Shown here piece after piece: positions 34,636 to 46,485 of a stretch of DNA of 64,000 bases. Position numbers and translations under genes: made by a program. Source of the DNA: Phoronis australis (lineage: Eukaryota > Phoronida > Phoronidae); NCBI GenBank assembly GCA_002633005.1, contig NMRA01000926.1, forward strand, positions 1,668 through 65,667, in the 5' to 3' direction. How positions within the stretch are numbered: the first letter of the stretch is position 1; each line of letters opens with the position of its first letter. The notes beneath the pieces were generated by a model. The model made no database searches. It was given only the letters and a program-made list of their open reading frames with translations, and was not told where the DNA came from.

Positions 34636-37600
34636 TTAAGTACTAGTCCACGAGAGCACCAGCCATGAGCGGCAAGGTGGGGGTCAGCCGATTTTCACCA
34701 AATTTGGCACATAGGTAGTCCTATGGGATCTATAAGCAGCGGTAAAATATTTCCTCAAAATATTGCGTTTTTCTAAAGTTATAGGCTCAAACACATTTTA
34801 CGGCTTCGCAGCCATGTTTTCACGGTATAAAACTGTCCAGATTTAACTGTTCATCTTTTTCCTTGAATGAAAGCTATTGATTTATTATTCACTTGGCATT
34901 GTTTAGTGGTGCCTGTAGATTGTTACACAGATGTCTTGAAACACGATTCCGATTTACCGCCCTCATTTAGTAGTTTTACTACACTGCCCCCCGTTATGCC
35001 ATTTTGAGGTTGTGTTCAGTACACTGCTGTACCAAATCTGCCCCCACTGTTATGAGAATGAAACTTAGCCAAAATGTTGACAAAACATGTTACTTTCATT
35101 TCATAAAATAAAAACTTTGTCAGCCAGTTTATTAGTTATATATTTTGGCACCTCAAATGTACTAAAATGAGAAATTTTCATATATCTGAGATCGATGCGT
35201 GAGCACCGTAAAATCCGATTGTCCTTCATGTTTTTCGATATTTTGCAACAAGTTAGTTCCTCCTGAATGTTTTGAACGTTTTACTACTTACCACTTAGGG
35301 CTACAGTACCCCTAAATACCATACATGGCTCCATTTTGTAAAAAGCCGATTATGTCCTCCACAGTGAACAGGGTTAGACATGAACTCGACAAATGTAGGT
35401 TATTTTGATTTACAGTTGTTTTACTTTGCAATTTCCTCATGGGTATTTCTTCACACATATTCAAGTCAGATTTTCTGTTGATCAAATGTTCATGTAATGC
35501 ATTGCAATATCAAATGAATGATAAGTTAGGTTGCATGACCGCAATTTTTCCCACGACTTAAATTAAAAGACCGCAGAAATTTTCCTGACGAAATACCGGG
35601 TTTGCAGTTCTGTAAAAACATTCGAATGACAAGACAAACTCCACCACTGTCCATGGCAACTCGTCGCATGTTTTTCGCCCATCGGTCCTATCATTGTTTT
35701 CCTTTGTTGTGTCATTGTTGGATGTAACAACACAGGTCGCATGGATATAGAACCTTGCGTACATCAGACCGTTGCCGATAAGTGCTCGTCATTATATCTT
35801 TATTATAACAACGGAAACAATGAAGATGCTAATCTATTGTTCTCTATGCGACCAGGTTTCCCGTGGATGACCACAGAAGAGGAATCCCAAAGTATCCACA
35901 AACAATGACCACGCACCTTAGTAACTATTACCGCGCACACGAATCCTTTCCGTGGAACCTAAACACCAAATTTTTATATCCGTGTATTGTGTTGTATTGC
36001 TCATGGTACGGGTTCAGACTCTGTTGTATTAAGATTCCAATCCCCAACCCTGTAATATGTAGTTTGAGTAAAATTTCTAGACAATGCAGGTTTATGGATT
36101 TATTCTCCTTCAAATGAAGAGTAAAAATCAAATTCTGCACAGGTTTTTTAAAAGTAATCACTTATTGGAAGATCACACATCTAAAAAATAAAACAATGTT
36201 TGACAATTTTATTCATTATCTTATTTGAAAATTGCCTACCTCACAGACAACTCATCTAAGTTGAAAATATTCCTTGTGAAAAAATATAAAATACCAACCA
36301 GAGACTTGTGTACTACAAAATATGTTTTCGTAATACAATGCAAAGATAACTGTACAGTCAAAAGTGCAAATGTTATGACTCTAATAAAAAATTGCCTTCT
36401 AGATCTTTTCAACACTCTAATTGCTACAGGACAGAGTCAACCACACAAAGCTCATAAAGTCAGGGAATTACATTTAAGGTGATGTAGTCTCACTGCGAAA
36501 AAGTGATTTCGCAATATCGCTGACAACACTGGAAATCTCTTCTTCACAAACTTGAGGTAGCTGTATTTACCACATCAATGTTCTTATCAAAACTAACCAC
36601 CACAAAATGAAAAATTGGCTTGTCGGTTCCAATTAGGCAGCATTTTACAATGAAATGGTCATGAAAAAATACTTTTGCAACATGGTTTGCATTACAATTG
36701 CCCTACGATTACAGTTGTACATACATACTAGACCAGTAACAAAATTACCCATGGGAACCATAAAATGGTCAATTCGCCAAAAAAACAAGGAGCCACCAGA
36801 GCTAATGTGCCAATACTTTTCAGTACTGCAACAAAAAATCATTTGAAGTGGACATAAACTCGCCTAAAATCACATAAAACAACTTTTGATTTAGATATTT
36901 TACCATCACGAAATAGGTATTACTTCCAGGTCACTTTTGAGCAATTTCAGAACTTTGAAAGATCTGGCAATATGCAATTGCTAGAGACCAGACTAATAGT
37001 GTGCGATTTTATACACACAGCATGGTCTCAAGGAATAGCAAACTGTCAATTCGCTACAATTCCAGAAATCACTTCCCATCTGGATAAGGAACAAACTGAG
37101 CAAAGTTTATAGAGGTAAATGGTCTAAATCAAAACTTATTACCTCCTGGACAGAATATGGGTTTACAACCCAGGCAGAAAGATAAGTTAACAAAACCAGC
37201 CTAACTGCAACAGGGTCTCAAATTTCAGTAATATATACCCATTTACAAACAAAAATCTATAATGGTAAATAAAATGCGGAAACATAAATTCAGATCAATT
37301 ACGCATCTTCAAGGAAAAGGAATAGTACAGTGGTCAGAAATCATCTAAATGTGATGGCGACACTGAGAAATCCTGTCAGACCAAAAAATCCAGTGGCTAA
37401 ACAAAATGAACAATGTACCATTACCATGTGGCCCAGGATCATAATCCGTGCCTGGACAAAAATTCAGTCTTAGACTAGGTAAATTTTAGATTTGTGCTGT
37501 TCACACAAGCAGTTCTGGTGCAAACAAAGCTTGCGACAACACACAAGCCTACTTCCCTACACAGCTGTGCTGATACAATAATGCCCCCACTGGATTTAGC

Positions 37601-37967
37601 AGATCAGCCAGAGTATTTACAGGTCCAGCCACTGTACTGTTTCCTCCCTTTGAAGTTTTACAATGCTACATCCTTGACAATCGCAGATTGCCTCTTTCTA
37701 TGCATACTCCACTTCCTCTGTCCCAGTTTCTCCACATTTGCTGAAAGTGGCCTATCTCAACAAATTACTTTAGACCTGTTGTGGTATAAGCCAGTAATCT
37801 TTGGCAAATACTTTTTCCCCAACTCGTTCCTCAAGCTACAAATTCTCTTTGACATATCTTCTGGGAGTAGACTTTTCGGCCTCTCTCTAGCCCCCTCAAT
37901 TAGTTGTCCAGAAGGGTACCTTCTTGCTGGTTGTGAACTTTTCATACCCAACCTTTACTAATAATCG
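34636..37967 (-). mobile_element. Element X, copy 2 (inverted)
   Basis: The reverse complement of 26359-29648, kept nearly end to end. It begins on the plus strand with ttaagtactagtccacg. In element sense the 5' side seems to continue upstream to about 38016: an acceptor-like tacaattttag is followed by an open segment ESGKAYAEEVASAEVGDLP that runs into the shared part. Copy 1 lacks this, so copy 1 may be 5' truncated. The 35928-36161 frame is the counterpart of 28113-28364 in copy 1, and a further frame at 37757-37951 (LLPEDMSKRICSLRNELGKK) is intact here but broken in copy 1. Function unknown. Confidence 0.85.
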
Positions 37968-38094
37968 GCAAGTCTCCAACTTCAGCAGAAGCCACTTCTT
38001 CAGCATAAGCCTTTCCTGATTCCTAAAATTGTATTAATAAAAAATTAAACATATTAAATTTAATGTGGCCATTTCGGCTCACAAAATATGAATA

Positions 38095-38285
38095 CCAAGC
38101 TAAAGTGAAGGCACCAATATTTTTGACGGCTTTAGCATGTTTAATTAACTTCATAATCGCAGAAAATCATTGGTAGACAAAACATACTCCCTAGTTTCTA
38201 AAAGTAGTTCATGGGCAGAAGTCATGTTACACATTTGGTGGTTGTTATGAAAAGTTATGATGACTACCTATTTTCTATGCCAATG
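38095..38285 (+). repeat. Repeat E, copy 1
   Basis: Matches 41100-41285. Shared blocks are catgtttaattaacttcat-like, ggttatgatgactacctat-like and ttggtggtt. It lies just left of repeat A. Confidence 0.75.
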
Positions 38286-38307
38286 TATACATGTAGTTGC
38301 ATAAACA

Positions 38308-39676
38308 TCAACACATTTGAATAAGATATGATTAAGCAATAAGGCCCAAGATATAAGCAATCACGGTGTGTGAATAAAAGTATTTTTGCATGAATGACGT
38401 GCTTCTAAAAATATTCCTCAGGGTCAGACCCTGGAGTTTAGTGATTCCTACCTGAGCTCACGCGAAGCAGGACGTTGAACCTTGAAAGTCTTTGGTCATT
38501 TTTCAGACCTCTATCAGAATCAGATTTCTCCTCTAGTGTGCAGTGGATGTTCTAAGTGCCTTTGGCGACGCCAATATATCTCGAGTGTTGTAACGATGAT
38601 TCGGGCAAGTGAATCTAATACGGTAGATTATGTAGCTCCTGCTGCACACAGTGCCTCCGAGGCAGACACCGAGAGTCTGACTGAGACAGACTACTCAGGA
38701 GGACACGTTCCACCTCCACATCAGCTCCACGTACTCTTATAAGGTGCTCAAATGTCTCGCTCTATACCTTGTGCATTTCCCTAGAGTTTCCAAAGTTGTT
38801 TCTCTCCGCAATTTGTAGAAATACCAGTGATGCGACTGGCAGTGCCAGATAAATAGATAAATTCGCAAACCCGCACTTTAGGTCAGCAATCATTCAACTA
38901 ACGCATTGTAAGCTTTAGTTTGGTATTCAGACGAATTGGTTGAACAAATTTAGTATAATTTATATTTTATTGGGAAATGCTAGTGTCCTTAAAATTAATT
39001 AAAAACATTTAAGCAAATCAATTGTTTTAATTGTTGTATTATACCACGGCATATTAATGCGTAGAAACTTCGCACAACTAGTGACTGGTTAAACATGACA
39101 AATATGACATACGCGGTCTGAAAATAGTGAAATTCAGACACCTATTACCAAGACTGCCTGAAGGGCTGATAAAGTTTTTATTGTATTAATTTCAAGGGCA
39201 TGGAGTCTTCTACATGTCCATGTTATTATTTTTGGTTTTCTTGCGGGGGCAGCTTCGCTATAAGGGTACAGCTTACTGCTGGTTTTTCACAAGACGGAAA
39301 GGTACCTCCACGGAAACAGTTCCAGTATTACCATGGTAACCGATATTGCAGTGTCGGTGCCGTTTCTACTGACATTGGTCATGAACCTATCATGTGATAT
39401 CAAAATTGTTCAGAAACGATTCTGTTTGAAGCAGAAACTGGAGTAGAAAATTTGGTCAAAAATGACTCATTCCACACCAAGAAATTGCCTCATTTTGCCC
39501 CCCAGAACACTTCCCTTGTATCTCCTAAACCACCAAACTTTGTGGTGTCATACTTCACCCATTTTCTCTCATCCCTAAAGTGATTGATCAGACTAAACAT
39601 GGATCTGAATGGTTGACCCCCCACCTTGCCGCTTGTTGGCTGTACTGTGGTCGGTGGATCCGTGGACTGATACTTA
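38308..39676 (+). repeat. Repeat A (partner of B)
   Basis: Direct partner of 46486-47798 over about 1.3 kb, from atttgaataagatatgatta to cgtggactgatacttaa. Internal landmarks include gctcacgcgaagcaggacg, gattcgggcaagtgaatct and ccacggaaacag. The last 50-60 bp (ccaccttgccgct...tacttaa) also match the end of element X, although the bodies differ. No transposase is recognised. Confidence 0.85.
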
Positions 39677-39679
39677 ATG

Positions 39680-41560
39680 TCCGCCTCGTGAGTTAGGTCT
39701 ATACTTCAGTTTTCCCCATCGTAATGATACACTTGATCGTTGTGAATTAAATTATTAAAGCTAATTTTTGCGTTCAACATGTTTTACGATAGGGAATATT
39801 CGTCTTGCCTGTTTTACCTGGAGAGAGAGAGTTCCTCGGTTACAATCATGTCGCGATTATCTCTACTTCTCCTTTTCTTCATGACTCGTTGTTTGTTCTT
39901 GAGAGGCATTTTGACAATAATGGGGCGATGTTTACCTGGGAACTTTCGAGCGATTCTGTGCATTATATTTCTCTTCATAACATTGAAACATAAAGCAATT
40001 GACTGATTTTATGCAATTACGAAATTTGTTAGTAACTTTCACAAGTACTTTCTTTTACAATAGTATCCAAGGGCTCCAAATCTAACTCGCTCTCTTTTGA
40101 CCCACTCTGAGATCTCATTAAGTGAGCCTGTTTTGACTGGAAGCTTCTGCATATCCTTGAAAATCCATACTTGTAGTTATATTCAATCAGCTGTATTGCA
40201 AATATCTTTTGTTGCATGTTCACTGGCATACATGTACATGTAGCCTACAGGGATCAACCAAATGAAAACAACAGAGCCTTAATAGAGGTGGTTACTCAAG
40301 TATGCTTGAGTAGCTCCCACTGTATACTATGTATTTGCTAAGCAATTTCTTGCAAAACCGTCGAAAATCCCTAATGCAACCGTAGAAGATATCCCCAAAC
40401 TAGTTCACTACCATCCTGGTTTTTTTACAACCATAAATAACACAGAATTGATATGACCCCAAAACTAGAGCAATACTATTCTGCACTTCACATGGGCCCA
40501 CTTTCATTATGAGAACAAAAAGTTAAACATTTCAACAAAACAAATTTCCAAACAAACATCTGATTTGTGTAATTGTATTTGTAGTCCATGGTATACATAG
40601 CATACACTATCTGTCATGCATAAATATGACATGAAAACCCTAGATTCAAGATCCTCGATAAATGCTGTGGAACCCTCACAACAGTCATTATTAACTCTAT
40701 CTTTGTTACTTTACCAAAAATTCAGAAATACACCGTTTTTTGGCCACCATATGGGGTAAACAAGAATTTTGAACTCTACTGAAAATTCAGCATGCATGAA
40801 ATAACGCCCGAATCCTTTACGTGGTTATCAGATAAATTGAACCGCAGGGCCCCAAGTCATCGGGCCAATTTGGGGGACCGATGTGCCATGTTAGAATTTC
40901 CTGTCTTTTTTATTCCAATATTGGGAGGGTGCATTTTGATGTGCTGCTCTGTCTTCTACATGTTCCTCATCGATGAGTGATTGGGCAAAACTGTGAACTG
41001 CACATTAGGCATCCTACAGCAGTTCAACTTTTTTAGTACCTGTAAGCTTCACTAGTTGTAAAATTATAACATATCAATGTAATTTTAGAGAAATACCCAA
41101 TTTTTGACAGATTTGTCATGTTAAATTAACTTCATATCACAGAAATTCAATGGACGACATACATGTAACATACTCTCTAGTCTCTAAAAGCAGGTCATGG
41201 GGAGTCGTCATGTAAATTGTTTTAATACATTTGGTGGTTATCATGAAAGGTTATGATGACTACCTATTTTCTATGTCAATGGAACATAATTTCAGTTTAG
41301 TAAACATGCTGGCCATTAACTGAAACAGAAGAGAAAGATTCGAGGACCGGAACCGAAGGACAACGCTGGACAACAGTTCTGTAGTCTAGTTGCCAGCCCA
41401 AGAGCTCCCATAGTTGATTACTGTAATTTTTTGTTCAAATATATTAAATATGATCAGGAGAACTATAGTGGGCCAAACAGTTTGATAACAAGTTTCATGA
41501 GGGTTGTATGGCATGGAAATGCACATACGCTCAGCAGTTCAGTGCTCTTGCGTCTAGTAT
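39680..41560. other. No gene recognised; contains repeat E copy 2
   Basis: AT-rich intronic sequence. Repeat E copy 2 occupies 41100-41285. Short open frames (39779-40006, 40792-40980) have no recognisable features. Confidence 0.4.
41100..41285 (+). repeat. Repeat E, copy 2
   Basis: Partner of 38095-38285 with an acatgtaaca insertion near 41160. Confidence 0.75.
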
Positions 41561-41572
41561 GGTTACTGGCCA

Positions 41573-42207
41573 TTACTCCAAAAATACTCCGAAAAACCTC
41601 TACTCCGAAGAAACCCACGTCTCCTCCAAATATGAACGCATTTGTTTCATTTTATAACACTAATACATGCGCGCACCCATTCTAAAATATGGGGGCTCGA
41701 ATTTTTGGCAATATGGACCTTTTATAAACAAAAAACTTGGGACTAAAAAAACGGGATATCACGTTCAGGGCCATGAATTGTGCATTCGCGCCTTTTTAGT
41801 GGACTTTTGTCTCGTTTTCTCGGACTTTTTGTGGTTTTGAGGCGGACGTTTTTGCACACTTCACCAAATGGGGGGCTCGTTCGAGCTCCCCGAGCCACCC
41901 CCCTTGGGTACGCGCATGTAACATGATACATTTTCACTCGATCAAGTGAACTTCAAAGAAGATAGGATACAAGAGTTGTTAACTAGAAAGACAGTAATAA
42001 TGGCAGAAATATGTCATTGGACTTCATTGTCCAAATTTATTGTTGTGTGGATGTTTTTTAGTTTCAAATTAATAAACCATTTGGGAAATTTTGAGAAAAT
42101 TTAGGAAGATCGAGTAAAAATCTCGTAGTAAAGGTGATTTTTCGGAGTAAAGGACCTTCGGAGTAGCTGTGTTTTTCGGAGTGGTGGCATGGAGCATCGG
42201 AGTATTA
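41573..42207. mobile_element. TIR element with actccgaaaa motifs
   Basis: The left end carries ttactcc, tactccgaaaaacc and tactccgaag. The right end carries their complements (ttttcggagtaaagg, cttcggagtagc, tttttcggagtgg). It encloses repeat G copy 2 (41665-41915), so either G is its core or it was inserted into it. No coding region. Confidence 0.6.
41665..41915 (+). repeat. Dispersed repeat G, copy 2
   Basis: Partner of 3470-3715. It shares gaccttttat, cattcgcgcc, gtctcgttttctcggac-like and gaggcggacgttt blocks. Confidence 0.65.
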
Positions 42208-42209
42208 AC

Positions 42210-43250
42210 CTATTACACTCCAGTGTAGTCAACGGAAAGGCTAGAACCGATGCTCTGTAGGTTTACAATCTCATCACAGCCATGTTGTAACTCCATGTCT
42301 ACTCAAATGGGGCCAAGTCTTATGAAGAGCTGGTGGTTTACCTAAAGATTGTCCTTCAACAACGCTGTCTCAAGGACATCTTTTTCTTCGTAACAGGTCA
42401 CCACGATTGTGTACAGCTCCTGCGCTGGTGTAGCAGTCTTCAAAATAAACCAAACAACGTGGAAATTATTTTGGCCTAGAATACTATAGCGCCTCCATGT
42501 ACGTTGTCTTAATTTTCACAACTTGCACGTAACTCCATTCATAAATAAACAATAAAAGACTAAGCGCAGTAACGTCAACCTAAACTACGAGAAAATTTCG
42601 ACAAAAGTGCGACAAGCGTTCGATTAAGGTGCCAAACATTTCTGGCAAGAAATTTATACCAAGTTTAGCAGCTTGACAGACTTCTTTCGAAGTTTATTTT
42701 GGAGTTTGCTGTGTGTGTAACACCTGTCCAATAATGTCGAAAAGTTCCACTCGAAGCTGCATACGTGGATGACAAGACTGTAGTACCTGTTGACCTTTTC
42801 TAAAAACAGGCATACTGTACATCAAAGGAGTAAAAGTTTCTGGGGTTATAAGAAGCATTTTAATGAGAGCCGAGAAATTACAGTGCAAGTGGTCATATGG
42901 TTAAAGAGTTCCAGTGGGAGTGCCCACCTTGATCCTGCCTTGAAGAATATAGGTCATGTGAAATGAAGGTGGTGAAGAGCAAACTTTACGTAGCGGAGGA
43001 CAGGAAAAAGACTAAGTACAAGAAGGGAGTAGTTGACCTAGACGAGGATGACTAGAGAACGATTACAGAGGAGATAGAGAAGCACAGACACCACTAACCA
43101 GCCGTCATATCTCCATAAGTTCTGCAATCGCGGAGTAGATTTCAGAACGGTCTGGCCATTGGCCATGAGCAGAGCAGTCAGATTTTTGGTTTTGGTAAGC
43201 AGTGAATGTTACAAAGTGTCAGATTATAGTCTGACAGTATTTTTAGTTGT
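42210..43250. other. No firm gene
   Basis: No domain recognised. A short ATG-started frame at 42963-43055 encodes a charged 30-residue peptide that ends VVDLDEDD and looks like a protein C-terminus. This is listed as a finding, not a gene. Confidence 0.35.
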
Positions 43251-43402
43251 AATGTTTTGTTTTGTTTTCTTATTCTTCTTGATTGGCATGACCCCTGAGT
43301 TAAATACGGTGATGATGTAATTTGTTTACTACAAAGTGTGGAACTTTCTAGAAGACTGAGGTCAGAACAGTGATGATGTAATTTGTTTACTACAGTATAG
43401 TG
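43251..43402. repeat. Inverted repeat arm, left
   Basis: Inverted partner of 44010-44159. It contains a tandem duplication of a block reading cagtgatgatgtaatttg, ttactaca and aactttctagaagact. Confidence 0.9.
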
Positions 43403-43404
43403 AG

Positions 43405-44011
43405 TGTCACGTTTTTCCCCGTGTGTGGGTGGGCGCAGGTGGTTACCAACCGGTGCTAATAGCTTTCGGTGCGAAGATTGACTGAAGACTGGTTCGAGTT
43501 AAACCTTTATTAATCTCGACCGTATGTTCACAAGCCTACTCAAACAAAACGTCCGACGTAATGTCTGTTTATGCTCCAGCCAGTGCTGCGAAGCCTTGAC
43601 TTGTGATGAACTTCTGAGACACGTTCAGCAACTGTTACACTCGTTAATTCAATAACCTGCTGTCTCTACATTTGTATAGCTGACTCTCTATTGACTATCG
43701 CTGTAACTGCTGACTCTCTTCACTGCAACTCAACTGTAGTTCTCCTGATTGACGTACTTGAACTGACTTGATCTTCTGACTTGAACTGACTTGATCTCAC
43801 TGACTTAATCTTCTTGGACTCAAGTGACTAACACAAACCCGTGCTTGTGCATTTATAGCCTAATGCATTGTTCTGGAACTTTTCATCAATTCAAGCACAT
43901 ACCAGAACTTTCTGGAACCTACCCAATCATTCTACAAACATGTAATAGTCTCTAGAATATTCCAGACTGCATTAATCACTGTCATGCTAGAGTCTTCTAG
44001 AAAGTTCCACA
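43405..44011 (-). mobile_element. LTR-like unit between inverted arms
   Basis: On the minus strand the 607-bp segment starts TGTGGAACTTTC and ends CGTGACA (TG...CA). It has a TATA-like gctataaatgc about 160 bp in (complement of 43850-43860) and an aataaa signal about 105 bp before its end (complement near 43507). This layout matches a solo LTR with U3, R and U5. No 5-bp target duplication is seen. It sits between two inverted arms (43251-43402 and 44010-44159), the second running into an assembly gap, so internal retrotransposon sequence could be hidden there. Confidence 0.45.
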
Positions 44012-44159
44012 CTATACTGTAGTAAACAAATTACATCATCACTGTTCTGACCTCAGTCTTCTAGAAAGTTCCACACTATTTTGTAGTAAACAAATTACAT
44101 CATCACTGTACTTAACTCAGGGGTCATGCCAATCAAACAGAATAACAAAACAAAACAAT
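44010..44159. repeat. Inverted repeat arm, right
   Basis: Reverse complement of 43251-43402. It is cut off by the N run at 44160. Confidence 0.9.
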
Positions 44160-45053
44160 NNNNNNNNNNNNNNNNNNNNNNNNNNNNNNNNNNNNNNNNN
44201 NNNNNNNNNNNNNNNNNNNNNNNNNNNNNNNNNNNNNNNNNNNNNNNNNNNNNNNNNNNNNNNNNNNNNNNNNNNNNNNNNNNNNNNNNNNNNNNNNNNN
44301 NNNNNNNNNNNNNNNNNNNNNNNNNNNNNNNNNNNNNNNNNNNNNNNNNNNNNNNNNNNNNNNNNNNNNNNNNNNNNNNNNNNNNNNNNNNNNNNNNNNN
44401 NNNNNNNNNNNNNNNNNNNNNNNNNNNNNNNNNNNNNNNNNNNNNNNNNNNNNNNNNNNNNNNNNNNNNNNNNNNNNNNNNNNNNNNNNNNNNNNNNNNN
44501 NNNNNNNNNNNNNNNNNNNNNNNNNNNNNNNNNNNNNNNNNNNNNNNNNNNNNNNNNNNNNNNNNNNNNNNNNNNNNNNNNNNNNNNNNNNNNNNNNNNN
44601 NNNNNNNNNNNNNNNNNNNNNNNNNNNNNNNNNNNNNNNNNNNNNNNNNNNNNNNNNNNNNNNNNNNNNNNNNNNNNNNNNNNNNNNNNNNNNNNNNNNN
44701 NNNNNNNNNNNNNNNNNNNNNNNNNNNNNNNNNNNNNNNNNNNNNNNNNNNNNNNNNNNNNNNNNNNNNNNNNNNNNNNNNNNNNNNNNNNNNNNNNNNN
44801 NNNNNNNNNNNNNNNNNNNNNNNNNNNNNNNNNNNNNNNNNNNNNNNNNNNNNNNNNNNNNNNNNNNNNNNNNNNNNNNNNNNNNNNNNNNNNNNNNNNN
44901 NNNNNNNNNNNNNNNNNNNNNNNNNNNNNNNNNNNNNNNNNNNNNNNNNNNNNNNNNNNNNNNNNNNNNNNNNNNNNNNNNNNNNNNNNNNNNNNNNNNN
45001 NNNNNNNNNNNNNNNNNNNNNNNNNNNNNNNNNNNNNNNNNNNNNNNNNNNNN
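44160..45053. other. Assembly gap (894 N)
   Basis: Run of N. It starts inside the right arm of the inverted repeat, a structure that commonly stalls assembly. The long frames spanning it are artefacts of N translation. Confidence 1.
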
Positions 45054-45126
45054 CTATTCAACATCGAGTGGGTCAAGACGAGCCACTGTGTAATTACACA
45101 TGATGAAGCAGGTGTTGTATAGGTAA

Positions 45127-45330
45127 ATGTTGAAAGTGATGGAGGAGGGCACCCACATCACCAGAATCACTTGTGACAACCCTGATGTCTCCGAGCTCTT
45201 AATTTACATGTATGGGGCGGCTAATATGCCAGTAGACGTCAAGACTAAAATGGACAAGTGGAATGGTAGTATTTCGGACAAGTGCCGCCAACATGAGAGG
45301 TCACATGACGTGATGGTACTGGATACATAA
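45127..45330 (+). pseudogene. Possible TE-associated ORF fragment
   Basis: A 67-codon frame with ITRITCDNPDVSELLIYMYG and VDVKTKMDKWNG. The 'DDTDVxxLLxYxY' wording resembles a protein segment common in repetitive, TE-linked ORFs of marine invertebrates, with the DTDV Asp replaced (NPDV). The similar charged stretch after it (LDLNELSETPITPL) is broken by stops. The assignment rests on memory of the pattern only. Confidence 0.3.
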
Positions 45331-46485
45331 AAAGTTCTTGATTTGAACGAGCTGTCAGAGACGCCAATAACCCCTCTCTGAGTAGACACGGAGGAGTCAA
45401 ATTGAACTTATCGCAGTCACTGACTGACTCGTGGTCCATTACCTTGAAGCTGTTCTCCATGAACACCTACGCATGGGGGTGGTGACATTTTCTCGAGAAC
45501 CAGTTAGTCATAAATCCTCAGTAGAAGAAGACAGGCGGCTCAGCAAAGTCGGGAACTTTACTTTATTTTATAGTAAGTTCCACAAATCATATTTTATGAG
45601 TTTTCCCTGGATTAATAACAGTGCCCATCCTAGTTTACGTATATATAACCTGCACGGATTACGGGTAATCTATACACATCACTTTGGGGAGGCAGTGTGG
45701 CTTATTGTCCTTCCTCTACGCAAGGTTGTGTCTTCCAGTCACACTGGGCACACTTATAGTCGCCTGAGTCAAGTCCCTAGATACTTAGCCCTGTATCAAA
45801 TAATAAAGCATAAAGATGGTCCAAGGTGATCAGTGCAAAGAGCCTTCCGGTGCGGCATGCCTAGGTCTGGTACAACAATATTTTAAACTAGTTATTGAAA
45901 TATTGGGAGGATATCTTATTTCAGTATTTAGCTATCCCTTATTCTTTATATAATGGAATCACAGAAATGATAATTCTGCATTGCCCATAAATTTAACATT
46001 TCAATGCGCAAAAGAGATGAATTTTCCTTGTTTAAGTTCAACGTGACCTTTGACCTCTCATTTGACCTTGATATTGACCTTGCATCCTTAAAATAATATC
46101 AGAGATGGACTATCCGTCCCAAAAAACAATTGCAGGATCCTACACGGTATCATGTTCAGAGTGTGGAAATTAGGCGAAATTATAAAAAGGCTCAAAGTTG
46201 CACAAAGTGCAACTAAGTTAATTGTGTTCTCCTAGCAACATATAATAAATTTCCAAAATAAAACTTTACAGCAAACAACATTGCAAGGTCAACTTTTTGG
46301 CAACTAGACTACTGTGATTTCGGGTATCTGTTACTGTCCTATGCTCCTAACAAACCTGATGAACTTAACCTAACATATTAACCAGGATATTGCTAACGCT
46401 GTGGGTATGGCATTCATTTAAGTCACTTGTTCCCCTCTGCAGTCATGCAGTCTTTGTGTAACAATTCACTGCATATACTTCAAGA
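45331..46485. other. No gene recognised; one DR1 motif
   Basis: No domain seen in the open frame 45431-45829. A perfect tgacctttgacct (46044-46056), followed by more tgacct half-sites to 46080, stands out in otherwise AT-rich sequence. Confidence 0.4.

Noticed and set aside
44117-45103. Two long open frames of over 300 codons on opposite strands
   Set aside because: Almost every residue comes from the N run; they are gap artefacts.
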